Assembly: GCA_918026815.1 (NCBI GenBank)
Contig: CAKJVC010000142.1
Span: forward strand, 124,001-188,000
From: Chalara sp. BL73
Taxonomy: Eukaryota; Ascomycota; Leotiomycetes; Helotiales
DNA length: 64,000 nt
Direction: 5' to 3'
The notes under the pieces were generated by a model that saw only the letters and a list, made by a program, of their open reading frames with translations, ran no database searches and was not told where the DNA came from. Positions 31,012-41,115 of the stretch are shown piece by piece. A program made the position numbers and the translations under genes. Every line of letters starts with the position of its first letter. The stretch's first letter is position 1.

Positions 31012-33132
31012 ATGTGGTTAAGATTCACGTCTGTAAAGCTGCGCCTTCTGATCAAAAGGCTGGCAATAAAGATATGGCGCCTCTCTGAAAAAGAATCCCC
31101 GAAAATTATCACCCATGCTCCTGATAAATTGCGAATACTCCGGAAATGTGCCATTCACGTTATCCCTATCTTTACAACTGTTGCTCTCACTGTTTTAAAT
31201 CTCGTCAAATATTTCTTTAGAACGGAAATTCCAGGCCTTAACAATGGGAAATGGCAAAATTTCTTCAGCCTAGGTCTCCAAGTCGCTGCCAAGCTCCACA
31301 TGAGTGCTTACCACGAGTTTTTCTTATAATAGCTTGCATAGACGCGGCTAACATAGCATTCTTCGCACATAGGAGCTCTTCATTATTGCTTCTCTATCGA
31401 CTGTTCTGATGGATGTCTTGAGATATGAACTCCTCTACAGTTCGACTGGCTTACCCTTCGGCATTTTAGCCGCGAAGACCCGTTTTGCCAATGTCACTTA
31501 TCTCATCTTACCCGAGTTCATATTTGGCGTAGTGAAACTCCCTTGGAGAAAAGCATGGGTGAGTCTGCTTGTGGTACTCTTCACTCTACTCGCTGTATTA
31601 GCTGGGCCTTCCTCTGTGCTACTAATGATACCTAAGACGCGTGATAACTGGGTTGTTGGGAGAGCCACTTTCTCTATGGTAGGAACAAATGAGTCAATTT
31701 GGCCATCAAAATTAGATGGGAGCTCTATTGGAGGATCTCACTGCCTCTCGCCAAGCGAGGTTCATTTTGAGTCACAGCCAATGAATATGTCCAGTTGCAC
31801 TTGGTGGGGCTACCAGTCTATATTTACTTCCTTTCTGTCTTGGGCTGGGAAAGCAATCTAAACTCCGTTAATGTGTCTGTGCCTATCCAGGGGAGATTAA
31901 AGCAAGCCATCACGCTAGACATCCATGAAGCTTATGTTTCTGCAACTGGAGTAAATCTACCGGCCTGTCTCTATTCCAAAGCCTTGGAGGATACCTGGAT
32001 AAACGCAGTGGCCAATTCCAGGACTAGGTCAGCAAAATCCTTTACGTGGGCAAATCTTCAGTATCGAAACATATTTGGATCGAACATATATATAAAAGCC
32101 AATTGCCTTTTGTCAGGGCGGGTTGCATTGTCAATTCATCTGTGCCATTCTCTGATGTATCTAATAAAGTAAGGAAGCAATAGCAGGATATCACTATGGA
32201 TAGGGGGAAAAAGCTAACATATGTAGACATTTCCTACCACTAACTTCAATAACTCGCAAATTTTGTCCAAATGGCTGGAAGAGTCAGAGAAGCCGTTAAA
32301 TATATCAAGATTGGCAGATTTCACATACTCTAGCACATATCTGGCTGTTCTAATCCCACTTCCTAACGCCACAGTTAATGTATTAGTTAGCTGCGCTATT
32401 GATGCACGCTGGATTAGTGGGAATATCTTCAAACCCGCAGCTGCCCAGTATAGAACCGACCTGCCTTACACCGCTCGCGATATTGCTGATTGGCAGCCGG
32501 TGCAGTTGGGAATGGACTGGCTCAACGCCCTTACGCCACAGCATGGAAACTTTGCTGCGAGGAATAGCTTGTCATTTCTCCTCGGCAATCTCGGCTTATA
32601 CAACAGAACTAGAGCTGTTAGGGAGTGGGATGCTGTGCGAATTGTTATTGAGACCGTAGTTTCAACCCTCGTCGCGAATGGTATGTCTCGGGTGGGGTAC
32701 GAAGAAAATGTGGGTCTATTAGACCCCTTCAACTTTATCAATCTTCTTTCACCAGATGCCGACACGGATTATAGTTCTATCATTAGTGGCTCGTATGTAT
32801 TGCCTCTGGCATACAATGTTGCAGGCAATACTAGCAACACGACTAAGATGAAGTGGTTAATGACAATTACGGGTACAGGCTACTGGGCAGAAGGCAGCTC
32901 GTACTATCTTGCGTTGGCACTCTTATTCGCACATGTTATCATCGCTGTTGTTCATATTAGCTGGGTCATTTACACTCGAGAGACATCGACGACCTGGAGC
33001 TCGCTAAGTGACTTGATAGCCTTGACTATCAAATCGACCCCACCAGGTGTTGCTCTGAAAAATACTTCGGCTGGTAAGGCTGTTATAAAGCCTTTAGAGA
33101 GCCGGTTCGTATTCGAGCAACAAGCAGAGTGA
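31012..33132 (+). pseudogene. Large fungal multi-pass membrane protein, broken
   Basis: Blocks in order: IHVIPIFTTVALTVLNLVKYFF, LGLQVAAKLH | ELFIIASLSTVLMDVLRYELL, GLPFGILAAKTRF, WVSLLVVLFTLLAVLAGPSS, NISRLADFTYSS, and a last helix YYLALALLFAHVIIAVVHISWV. This is a widespread fungal family with an N-terminal membrane cluster, a large outer domain and a C-terminal helix; function unknown. Lesions: the donor of intron 1 (31300-31372) is ATGAGT instead of GTGAGT, although exon phases, branch (GCTAACA) and acceptor are perfect. A frame change occurs near 31850 (LSWAGK-), and another near 32110. A second intron (32169-32226) is intact. The last 870 bases are open. Homology reading makes pseudogene status clear. 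Confidence 0.75.
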
Positions 33133-34228
33133 TCACTGCTGGTGTATCTAGTCCTGGAAATGCGGTGCAAAGCTCTGGTGAAGTTGAAATAGTCTTTCAG
33201 CCGGACTATTCACCTAGTCAACATAAAGAAGTCATGATAGGGCAATTGTACTAACTATATGCCAAAGGTGCGGTATGTTAAATATTGTTTTCGATTCATT
33301 AACTTATTGACACATATATCAGATTTATAGAAAGTAAAGGGAATTCCTGTTACGGGCAATAACGGTGCAGGCATGATGTTTATCTAGAGCGAAGGCGAGA
33401 AGGAAATGTAGGAGGTAACGATCTCTCGACTATATTTCTTAGAACTGTGGAATGTTTTAATGGCGTTCTCTTTTAAACTACAAACCGGGTAGGTCATATT
33501 GATGACTCATTTATCTCTAGGATTACTTGTCTTATTGCTTATCACGATCTATCTCCAGAAACGAAAGTAAAGATTATAAAAAAGCTTGTCCGCAGATTTG
33601 AGAACACGAACACAATTGAAGTCGATCGCAAGGCCGAAACTTACCTGGCTGATCACTGTAAATAGCCAAATGGGCGTCAAATAAGAAACATTCTCCGAAA
33701 TGCTGTGGCGCTTGCCGAAGTGGAGCAGCATTCAAAATTTCAACCAGTGCATCAAACTAGCAATAGTGAGGTTTAGGCGGGAATGGCTATAGTTTCGGTA
33801 GAACGGCATCACGTCAAGGAGTGGTTGAACGATATTCAGAGTTCAGGTTGCATCTGAATAGCCTGAAGGGTATGGATAGCATTATGAGAGCGCGGTCCGA
33901 AATAGATTATTTATCATCTCCCATAAAAAGACAGCATTAATTATTTCACGGCTTTGTGTTTATACCAGGCTGATTCTTTAGTCTGTTCATAAAAAGGCTG
34001 GACTTGGATATACACTTTGTCATCTTTCATAACGGTCTGAGAGGAAGGATTTTGCGGACACTAATCGGATCCGAGCAATAGCTCAGAGTATTGAGAATCT
34101 ACATTCATTAGTTCGATTTGATATCTGGAGAGCTTCTGCCCTCCTTCGAAGAATTGATGCTCGGAGTATAGGAAATACTGTCGATATCAAGTCTTATTCT
34201 ACCATAACCTTCTGCCCGAACATTGCTG
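33133..34228. other. Decayed sequence, no gene
   Basis: No recognisable gene; a plus-strand stretch near 34050-34180 is open and protein-like (RIRAIAQSIENLHSLVRFDI) but matches nothing I know. Probably transposon debris. Confidence 0.35.
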
Positions 34229-34972
34229 TGTTAAGTACTTGTCACGTAGCGCGACCAAGCTTGACAGAGCGTGAGAAGGATGGTCTTGTTATGAGAACCT
34301 AAAGCTAAGAAACAAGAAAAATCCTCGGAAGCACGAACTCTCTATACACGAGCCAAGAGCTTTTAGGGCTGCGCAGTCATGTGTAGCCATAAGAGCCATG
34401 ACAGATACACTACCAAACCCTAGCCTCGGCGACTGGTACATGTAGTCTATGTATAATAAAGTATTTTAGTAGCTAAATATCCCTAGATTAGCAATGGGGA
34501 TGAAGGTACTTTGCTATAGAATTATATTTCAAAGCATCGTATAGCTGCTTAAGTATCTGAAGCTGCGGTTACTCTAAACTAGGGAGCTAACCCAGTTCTC
34601 CTCAGTCTATGGCCGTATGTATCAGATTCATATTTGACATTCCCTATAGTTGGTTAGTTCTAGTTACGGAACCGAGATTGTATTTCCGCTCTCTCGATTC
34701 TGATCACAGCATCTCCTTTATTGAACAGACTTGGTCTAAGGATCATACCTAGCCTATTGGGGAGGTTCTAGGTACGTCTGCGCAAGCGTACACGTACTCT
34801 AGCTTTGGTGATGAATCAACTGACGTATGAACTACGTATGTGATATCACATCTCTATAAGTAGATAGATTCTTTCTCTTGATTCATGGTTCTACAACCTT
34901 CAGCAATTCATTGATTTATCCCACACTCTCTGAAGGCCACGTAACTGTGATCGTATTCGTACTCAACTCAAC
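34229..34972. repeat. Possible solo LTR remnant, includes dispersed repeat copy 2
   Basis: Starts TGTTAAG and ends CTCAACTCAACA, the TG...CA ends expected of an LTR. A TATAAGTAG box occurs at about 34854. The shared repeat core lies at 34568-34620. Five-base target duplications do not match at the ends, and no partner LTR or primer-binding site was found, so this is tentative. Confidence 0.3.
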
Positions 34973-36691
34973 ATCCTTCCTTACTCGTGGTGGCCTGGGG
35001 CTGCAGGGCAGCACCGTCGGCCGGAACGGGAATCGTTATAGCTTATGCACTTACGTATTTATAGAATTGCTGATGTTAGATCTATCTACTTCCTAGAAAG
35101 GCTTACAAGAGTTGAGCGTACCCCCATCAGATAATCTAACCAGAGTTTTAGCTTGCTAAACTTGAGATATCAAAATTGGCGCTTCGTGAATTGAAAAGTG
35201 CTGTCCTCAGATTTGGGAATCATTGTTAAGCGTTCCTTAAAGGTAGGTAATTTGCCAACTATAAACACAACACTAGAGTAGTCATCCGGAATAGTCTTCC
35301 GGAAGTGTGCTTTACCTATACATTCCGCAATGTTCAGCCTTCAATCAATCGTGAGAAGGACGACACTATACAAGATGAGTTGTCGCTCTCTAAAAATAGA
35401 ATGTTAGTATCTCGAAGATCCGAGAACAAAACATCTCAAATCGTAGATATAGAATTTTGAATTGAGTGATTTCGTATTTAACAACAGTGGGTTTCGATTT
35501 ACGTGAGTGTAAAAAAGGCGGCCTAGACGAGAGAGAACGTGGTTGGGAAGGTTTTCCCCTGTAAGGGCCAGGGGCGTTGTGGAATAACGGTTGCTGAGGC
35601 TATCATTGTAGCCGTGCCACAGGTTTCTGACTATATAGAAACCTGGCATAAGGCTTAATTCCAATCGAGAAAGTTAAGCAAGCTAATATGTAGTTTTTTT
35701 TTTAAGCAATAAAAAAAGGTGACGTTGAGCCCTTTTCAATTTTAATATTTCAATTTCGTTATTTGTAACAATTATTATCTACAGTAACCTTTGCCCATTC
35801 GGCCCAGCTATGTGCTTACTATTGTCCGTGGTCGATATTGAGCGTCCCTGGTTTGTGGGAGGAACCTTGTTTTTCTCATTCGGTGTTTCCTCAATATGTC
35901 CCTGGGTGTCCCCAATAGCGATTTCAGCCTCGGAATTCATTTGATACGAGAAATACCACCTTGTAGAGCTATCAAAACTACAGGTAACCCTCGGCCCTGA
36001 TCGTGGAATATTCCAGTTTTCACGAGGTGTTATATAAGCACCTACCTAAGTTTTTAGTACAGAGCTATCAAACCTGACGCAAAAAACCGAAAATATACTT
36101 AAGCTTTTTTTTTTTTATTTTTTTTTTTTATACAAAAATTGGCCCTTAACTTATAGTAGTTGAATTAGAGCGATGGATATGTGAGAAGCATGCAATAGCT
36201 TCGATAATATTAATAAAAAGCCAAAGCAAGTTATGGCGAATTCGGGGGGGCAGCCAGGTGATAAAGATGGGGATAGGCGAAATACGAAGGATGCGCTGGA
36301 GAAAGTGGAAGGAAGGGATTGGGGAGATTGCCATGACGATATTCAAAGTATTGGAATGTCACGGCCTAAATGGGCTTTTTCCGTTATGTAAATCTTATTG
36401 TAAGCCTTCCCAAACTGAACGAAAATTTATCAAATCAGCCAACCCTTGAAATTCACGCCTTCCTTAAACGCCAATTCGCCATTGTCTTCAAACGTTCCCC
36501 TCACTCGATGCTGTCAATTCAAACGACTTCCCTTCACCCTATCATAGAGATGTCCCATCATAACATATATCGTAGGTGCCACAGGTAAATTGAGCCATAG
36601 CTGCATAGTCCTGTATCACGGAATTGCTTGTCAATATAAGCTAAATTCATCTTGGCGTTGAATCCATGGAGCAGAGGAAGTTTGCTTACCG
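34973..36691. other. Gene-poor AT-rich region
   Basis: No supported gene. On the minus strand an ATG at 35940 opens about 50 codons (MNSEAEIAIGDTQGHIEE, then a hydrophilic stretch) resembling the cytosolic N-terminus of a transporter, but nothing follows. A pair of T runs broken by single A's occurs at 36109-36129. Confidence 0.35.
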
Positions 36692-37348
36692 TTAATGGTA
36701 ACATGCTTGGGTGTAAGTACCTTGGCCAGTGATATCCGGTGATATATTTCCAGTTTCATGGCTAGCCCTGTCTTTGCAGGTTTTTTGCCTTGCCCTCTTG
36801 ACGATTTCGCCAACTCCACTACCATTGGGCTTTGGAGCAACAGGCTGCTGAGCTGTTGCTAGATTTGAAACATTTGTAGGAACAGGTGCATGAGTTTGCA
36901 GGAGTTTATCATCTACTGACTTGCTAATCGATACAGGCTCCCTGGACACTGGAGTCAGAGAGTCAGACACCGGAGTAGATTTATCTGGACTTTGAGTCGG
37001 GCGTTTTTTTGACTTCTTTTTTTTGCCGAGGTATTTCCCGATGAGGCCAAAAATATTTTCTTTGCTGAAATAAGAATCAGGAGAGCTGCTGGATGATGAA
37101 CTTGGGGAGTTTGATTCCGAGTCCGCAGCCGAAGATGCGCTGCTCGACTGCTTCAATTTTGAAATTGGGCCAAGAAGTTTTTCGACCGAGTCGAAAAAAC
37201 TCCGTCTGTAGTTGTGCTCTGTTTCTGCTAATCCTTCTACTTGGCCTCTAACTTGGACCTCTGATTGAGTAACGGCGCGAGCGTCCACCATTCCGGCTTC
37301 CACGATAGAGGATAGAAGCAGCACCGCTGGAAGGATCTGGGGCCGCAT
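36692..37348 (-). CDS. Secreted Ser/Lys-rich hypothetical protein
   Basis: Single-exon frame of 218 residues from an ATG at 37348. The N-terminus is a signal peptide (ILPAVLLLSSIVEAGMVDA). The rest is low complexity: a Ser-rich tract, a Lys-rich tract (GKKKKSKKRP), Pro/Thr/Ser spacers and a C-terminal part with two Cys and a KR (EIVKRARQKTC). No domain is recognised. Composition resembles secreted disordered proteins or effector candidates of plant-associated fungi. A GT exists near the stop (CAAGGTACTTAC), so the last residues could change if an intron is used. No neighbours suggest a role. Confidence 0.5.
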   Translation of the reverse strand: MRPQILPAVLLLSSIVEAGMVDARAVTQSEVQVRGQVEGLAETEHNYRRSFFDSVEKLLGPISKLKQSSSASSAADSESNSPSSSSSSSPDSYFSKENIFGLIGKYLGKKKKSKKRPTQSPDKSTPVSDSLTPVSREPVSISKSVDDKLLQTHAPVPTNVSNLATAQQPVAPKPNGSGVGEIVKRARQKTCKDRASHETGNISPDITGQGTYTQACYH

Positions 37349-38856
37349 TGCTGCAAGTGGAAAATGGACTGAAAGAAATGAAAAGCGTGAAAAAAAGTGA
37401 TGAGATTTGAAGAGAAGGAAATTTAGTGCATTGGATCAAATTTGAAAAGTGAATCATTCGCGGGATGTGTGTTATATGATCTCTGCGCATTGCCAAGACG
37501 GCCAAATTATTCGAGGCAGAAGGCTCCATCTCTCGATATTCCTAGTGCCTAGAGGGGCTTAGAGAAGGAGGAGTTTTCGAGAAAGAAGGAGCAGTTATTC
37601 CACTGTCCTGAATATAGATGTAGGCAGATTTTTGTTTCTATATAATTAAGCCGATCTGATGACCTGAGGTTCAAGTCGCACAAGTAGGAAGGAGTGGCGT
37701 CTGGAGGATCAAGGGCTCTTCAGCTTCAAATCTGCCCACCAAAGCAACACCCACCCCACCCTACCAGCAACCCAAAAATAGCAGGCGGATAAATTGAATG
37801 TTTGCCAATCGCAGATCTTTGTATACTGTACCCTCATTGGTCATGATGCTCTATAGCTGGCTTCTCTTCTTGTGCGAAGCTTTAAGGTGGGACTACCGAG
37901 ATCTGATAAATTAATTAATTAGGTATTTGCAAAAATCAACAGGCTTAGTAGATATGGCGTAATGGATAGGCTGTTGTTCCGAGCGGGGGAGATGTATCGT
38001 CATGTATGCTAAAGTGGGTGTAGCAACGACTTTAAAAAAGTAGAGTTGTTTTCGGTGCTTCATACATTTAAATAAGCTCTTATATTTACTCTTCAACTTT
38101 TGGTTGAGTTAGATTATTGTACCAACTAAATTTAAATGTCAAGGTAAGCACATAATTTGTAAATTCTCAGGTCTTTATTCTTAATAGAATACTTCAAAAA
38201 CTCAATCCCATCTTTAAAACACAATCGCTCTTTCCACATCTGAGTCTTTAGACCAGGCAGATAGCCCAGTTTCCCTCGCTATGTGGTCATATGTACTAAC
38301 TCGGTAGGTTAATTAGCACATAATATTTTTGGATTTGAAACCGATGCTACAATGCTACTTTTTCAGACTATATAGCTAAATTACGAAACTACTGCGGCTC
38401 AAAATTGTTGCCTAAGCTTGCTACATTAAATGGTAGTATTCTATGAGCCAGATTGAGTAGAGCTACAATAAACTAAGGCGAAATAAAGCTGAAATGGCCG
38501 AGAAATGGCTATGGGTTTTATAATCTCGATTTAAGAGCTCTCTAACCGAAGTCTAATTATTCATTTTCCATTTCTTTGTACTACAACGTTATTAATTCAT
38601 TTTATACTGTAACTATTAACAAAGTAATTGAATCTGGTTAAATATCAAATAAAATTGTCGTGCAATTAATTAGTAGAGCTGGAAACGTCGGGTTTTTGAT
38701 TTTAATACGATGTAATAAAACTAGATAACTATTAATTAATCAAGAGTTACTACCTTTTTCAATTTGTAATTTGATTTATTGCCGCAAGTATATCAGCCGA
38801 TCAATTACATTGCTAAATGTGACTACACAAAAACTTAACAAATTATTTTCTGTCTA
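37349..38856. repeat. AT-rich region with dispersed repeat copy 3
   Basis: Promoter side of the secreted protein on the left; the rest is highly AT-rich. 38242-38294 carries the most diverged copy of the 28.6/34.6-kb repeat (GATAGCCCAGTTTCCCTCGCTATG). No gene. Confidence 0.4.
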
Positions 38857-39145
38857 TAGTCAAACCTTAACATATCGGGCCTCGTTATATCGGAAACCTT
38901 TATATATTGGGAAGAAAAAAGCTGGAACGGCCGATATTTAGCTGCGTATATCGGAATTTTTTATTATAATCGAAATGAATTTTACTGAAAATTTGTTAAG
39001 TTCTGATACACAAAGTATAAATTTTTGTTCAATAATATATATGTATACTTAGTTATATGTATTTATACAACTCGTTATACCGGAAACTTTTATATATCGA
39101 AATGCTGGGTGGTACGGAGCATTCCGATATATCGAGGCTTGACTG
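38857..39145. mobile_element. Inverted-repeat MITE, pogo/Tc1-mariner type
   Basis: Ends are TAGTCAAACCT... and the complement CAGTCAAGCCTCGATATATC, flanked on both sides by TA (38855-38856 and 39146-39147), the target site of Tc1/mariner and pogo elements. CAGTCAAACCTCGATATATCG-like ends are typical of pogo/Fot1 relatives. An internal near-duplicate (TCGTTATA-CGGAAAC-TTTATATAT at about 38883 and 39073) suggests nesting or extended subterminal repeats. No transposase; 289 bp, non-autonomous. Confidence 0.7.
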
Positions 39146-40113
39146 TATATACCGTTCGATATGCTTTTTGCTAATTAGTAGAAGTAATGACTTTGGTGAG
39201 GTCTGGAACGGGATCGTAAAGCTTAAGCCAAAATATCGTAAAGGTAATGGCGTTCACTACAGGGAGCAGTGCGTGGTGAGCCCAGCAGCCCAGGCCCCGT
39301 AAACGGTCGTGGTCGTGTCTGGAAAAAATAACCCAGTATGCGCCGGATACAAAGAGGTTGAGAAGGGCTGTGAGACGAAATGATTCGGCGATGGACTTGC
39401 TGTAGCGGAGAAAATCGATGAGGTTACTCTTCTTAAACCAGAATTCGTGGTGTTGGCGTAGCGACGGCCAGTGTCCGCCAACAATATGTAGATTTTGAAG
39501 ATTAAGAGGACTATTACGACATTCAGGGTTGCGCCGAGAACCTTGAAAAACAACTCCAACTTCGGGGGGAAGGCGATCTTTGGAATTGAATCTCTTCGGT
39601 TGAGTATGTTTCTGTTCACGTAGGTCAACCTCCATGTTGTGCTTGAACAAGAGCAAGGTTTTGAGCCCCGACGTAATTAGCAAGCTTCATGCAAAGCACT
39701 TTATTATTATATTAATATGCTTTTCATCTCGATAATGTTTCAATTAAATACTATAGAATTCTTGCTAACATTTTACATGACTTCTTGAATCTGCTGGAGA
39801 AACTTATTACTTACTTGCCATCAAATCGCAATATCAGAGAGGTCTTGCAGAGTGAGTGGTGGCAGAAATGAGATTGTGCCCAATGTTGCCTACTACTAAA
39901 TGTGCTGTTTTGAAGGCAATAAGTGCCCTCTAGAGAATAGCCGAGTTGCGGTGAAGAAAAAGAGTGCCCGAAAGAGCATTTCGAGTTTCGTGGAACGAAT
40001 TCGATAATGTGTTAAAGCATATCGACAGAAGATATCAATGATGCGGGCGCCGTACTCTAAATATACAAAAATTCATTCAAGAATAAATCATCTTGCTCAA
40101 ACCGCTACAATGC
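39146..40113. pseudogene. Possible membrane-protein relic within gene-free region
   Basis: On the minus strand, 39683-39171 has hydrophobic blocks in two frames: ELFFKVLGATLNVVIVLLIF in one, RLTALLNLFVSGAYWVIFS and LPVVNAITFTIFWLKLYD in the other. Together they would make a three-helix protein with a frame change near 39480. Family not recognised. The remainder to 40113 is featureless. Confidence 0.3.
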
Positions 40114-41115
40114 TCATGCATCAATAATCGACTGACTGGTTGCTAAGGTATGCTCTGGACAATACTCATCTAAATGCATTTTTTGCTCTGGTGTAACATA
40201 GCCTGGTTTATGGTACTACAATTATCAGCTATGTTCTCTCCACTCACCAGCTGGGAAAAAAAAACTTACACCAAAAGGGGTATTGTACGGCAATGACTCC
40301 ACAGAAAATGTTTTCGATATATTCAGGGGCGGTAAAATTGCACCTGGAAGCTCCATAAACTTCTTGAAAAACCATTGGTCCTCATATTGTATTCTCGGCG
40401 AGTTGACATAGCCGGGAAATATAACATTAATATCACTAGTTCCTGTTGGTAATATAGGCACGCCGTCCAACCCTTTCTCCTTGGAATCTTTTACTTCAGC
40501 CGCCCAGTTGTTGTTGCGCACGATATGCATTGTCTTGTCTAGATTTCGTAATGACAACCCTCCATTGAAACCCAGCCCCCAGCCTGGTAAGTCTTGTATA
40601 GGCGCGCCGATCAAGTCGTACTGCAAGTAGTCGTTTATTTCGAAGGGGGAATTTGAGCAGATGATGCTATCCAGCTGAAAGAGCAAGACATGCTTTGCTG
40701 GCGCAAGCCGTTCCCATAACCAAGGCGTTGTCATAAAGGCCGAGACGTCCGTATGTTTCTCGAAGCCGACGGCGCCGGACAGGTCGCGGAGCTGGATAGA
40801 TCCATCTTTGATCTTTCGATGGAATGTCTTCGATACGGTCCCAAAGGTTGACGTGGTGAAGAGGAGGATGGGCCAGTCGGGCCCAAGGATGGAGGAGAAG
40901 TGGAGGATAACGGGAACGAGCCTTGAATCTGCTCGATTGTCGAATATCACAGCGACTTTCGATCCGATGGAGGGTTTTCGGAAGGAGGGAAGTATGTTGT
41001 GAGAATTCCTGCTAAGGATGAGGAAAATGAACGCGATCGCTATGAAGACCAAAGTCGCAAATAGAACTCTGCATAGAGTCCTTGAGTGCATCCAGCTTTG
41101 TCTTGTCAAGCTCAT
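40114..41115 (-). CDS. DUF5672-type glycosyltransferase-like protein
   Basis: Exons 41115-40272 and 40202-40114 (intron 69 nt) join in frame to 310 residues, starting at the first ATG (MSLTRQSW). A membrane anchor spans 14-35, so a type II Golgi protein is likely. The luminal part has KVAVIFDNR, VILHFSSILGPDWPI, STPWLWE-like TTPWLWERLAPAKHVLLFQLDS, DYLQYDLIGAPI, GFNGGLSLRN and YEDQWFFKK, which are the conserved blocks of DUF5672. The C-terminal exon (YVTPEQKMHLDEYCPEH) completes the family pattern. The frame is open upstream without an ATG. Sugar donor and acceptor are unknown. No lesions. Confidence 0.82.

Noticed and set aside
34229..34972. Complete LTR retrotransposon
   Set aside because: TG...CA-like ends and a TATA box are present, but no partner LTR, primer-binding site, polymerase domain or target duplication; kept only as a weak solo-LTR candidate.
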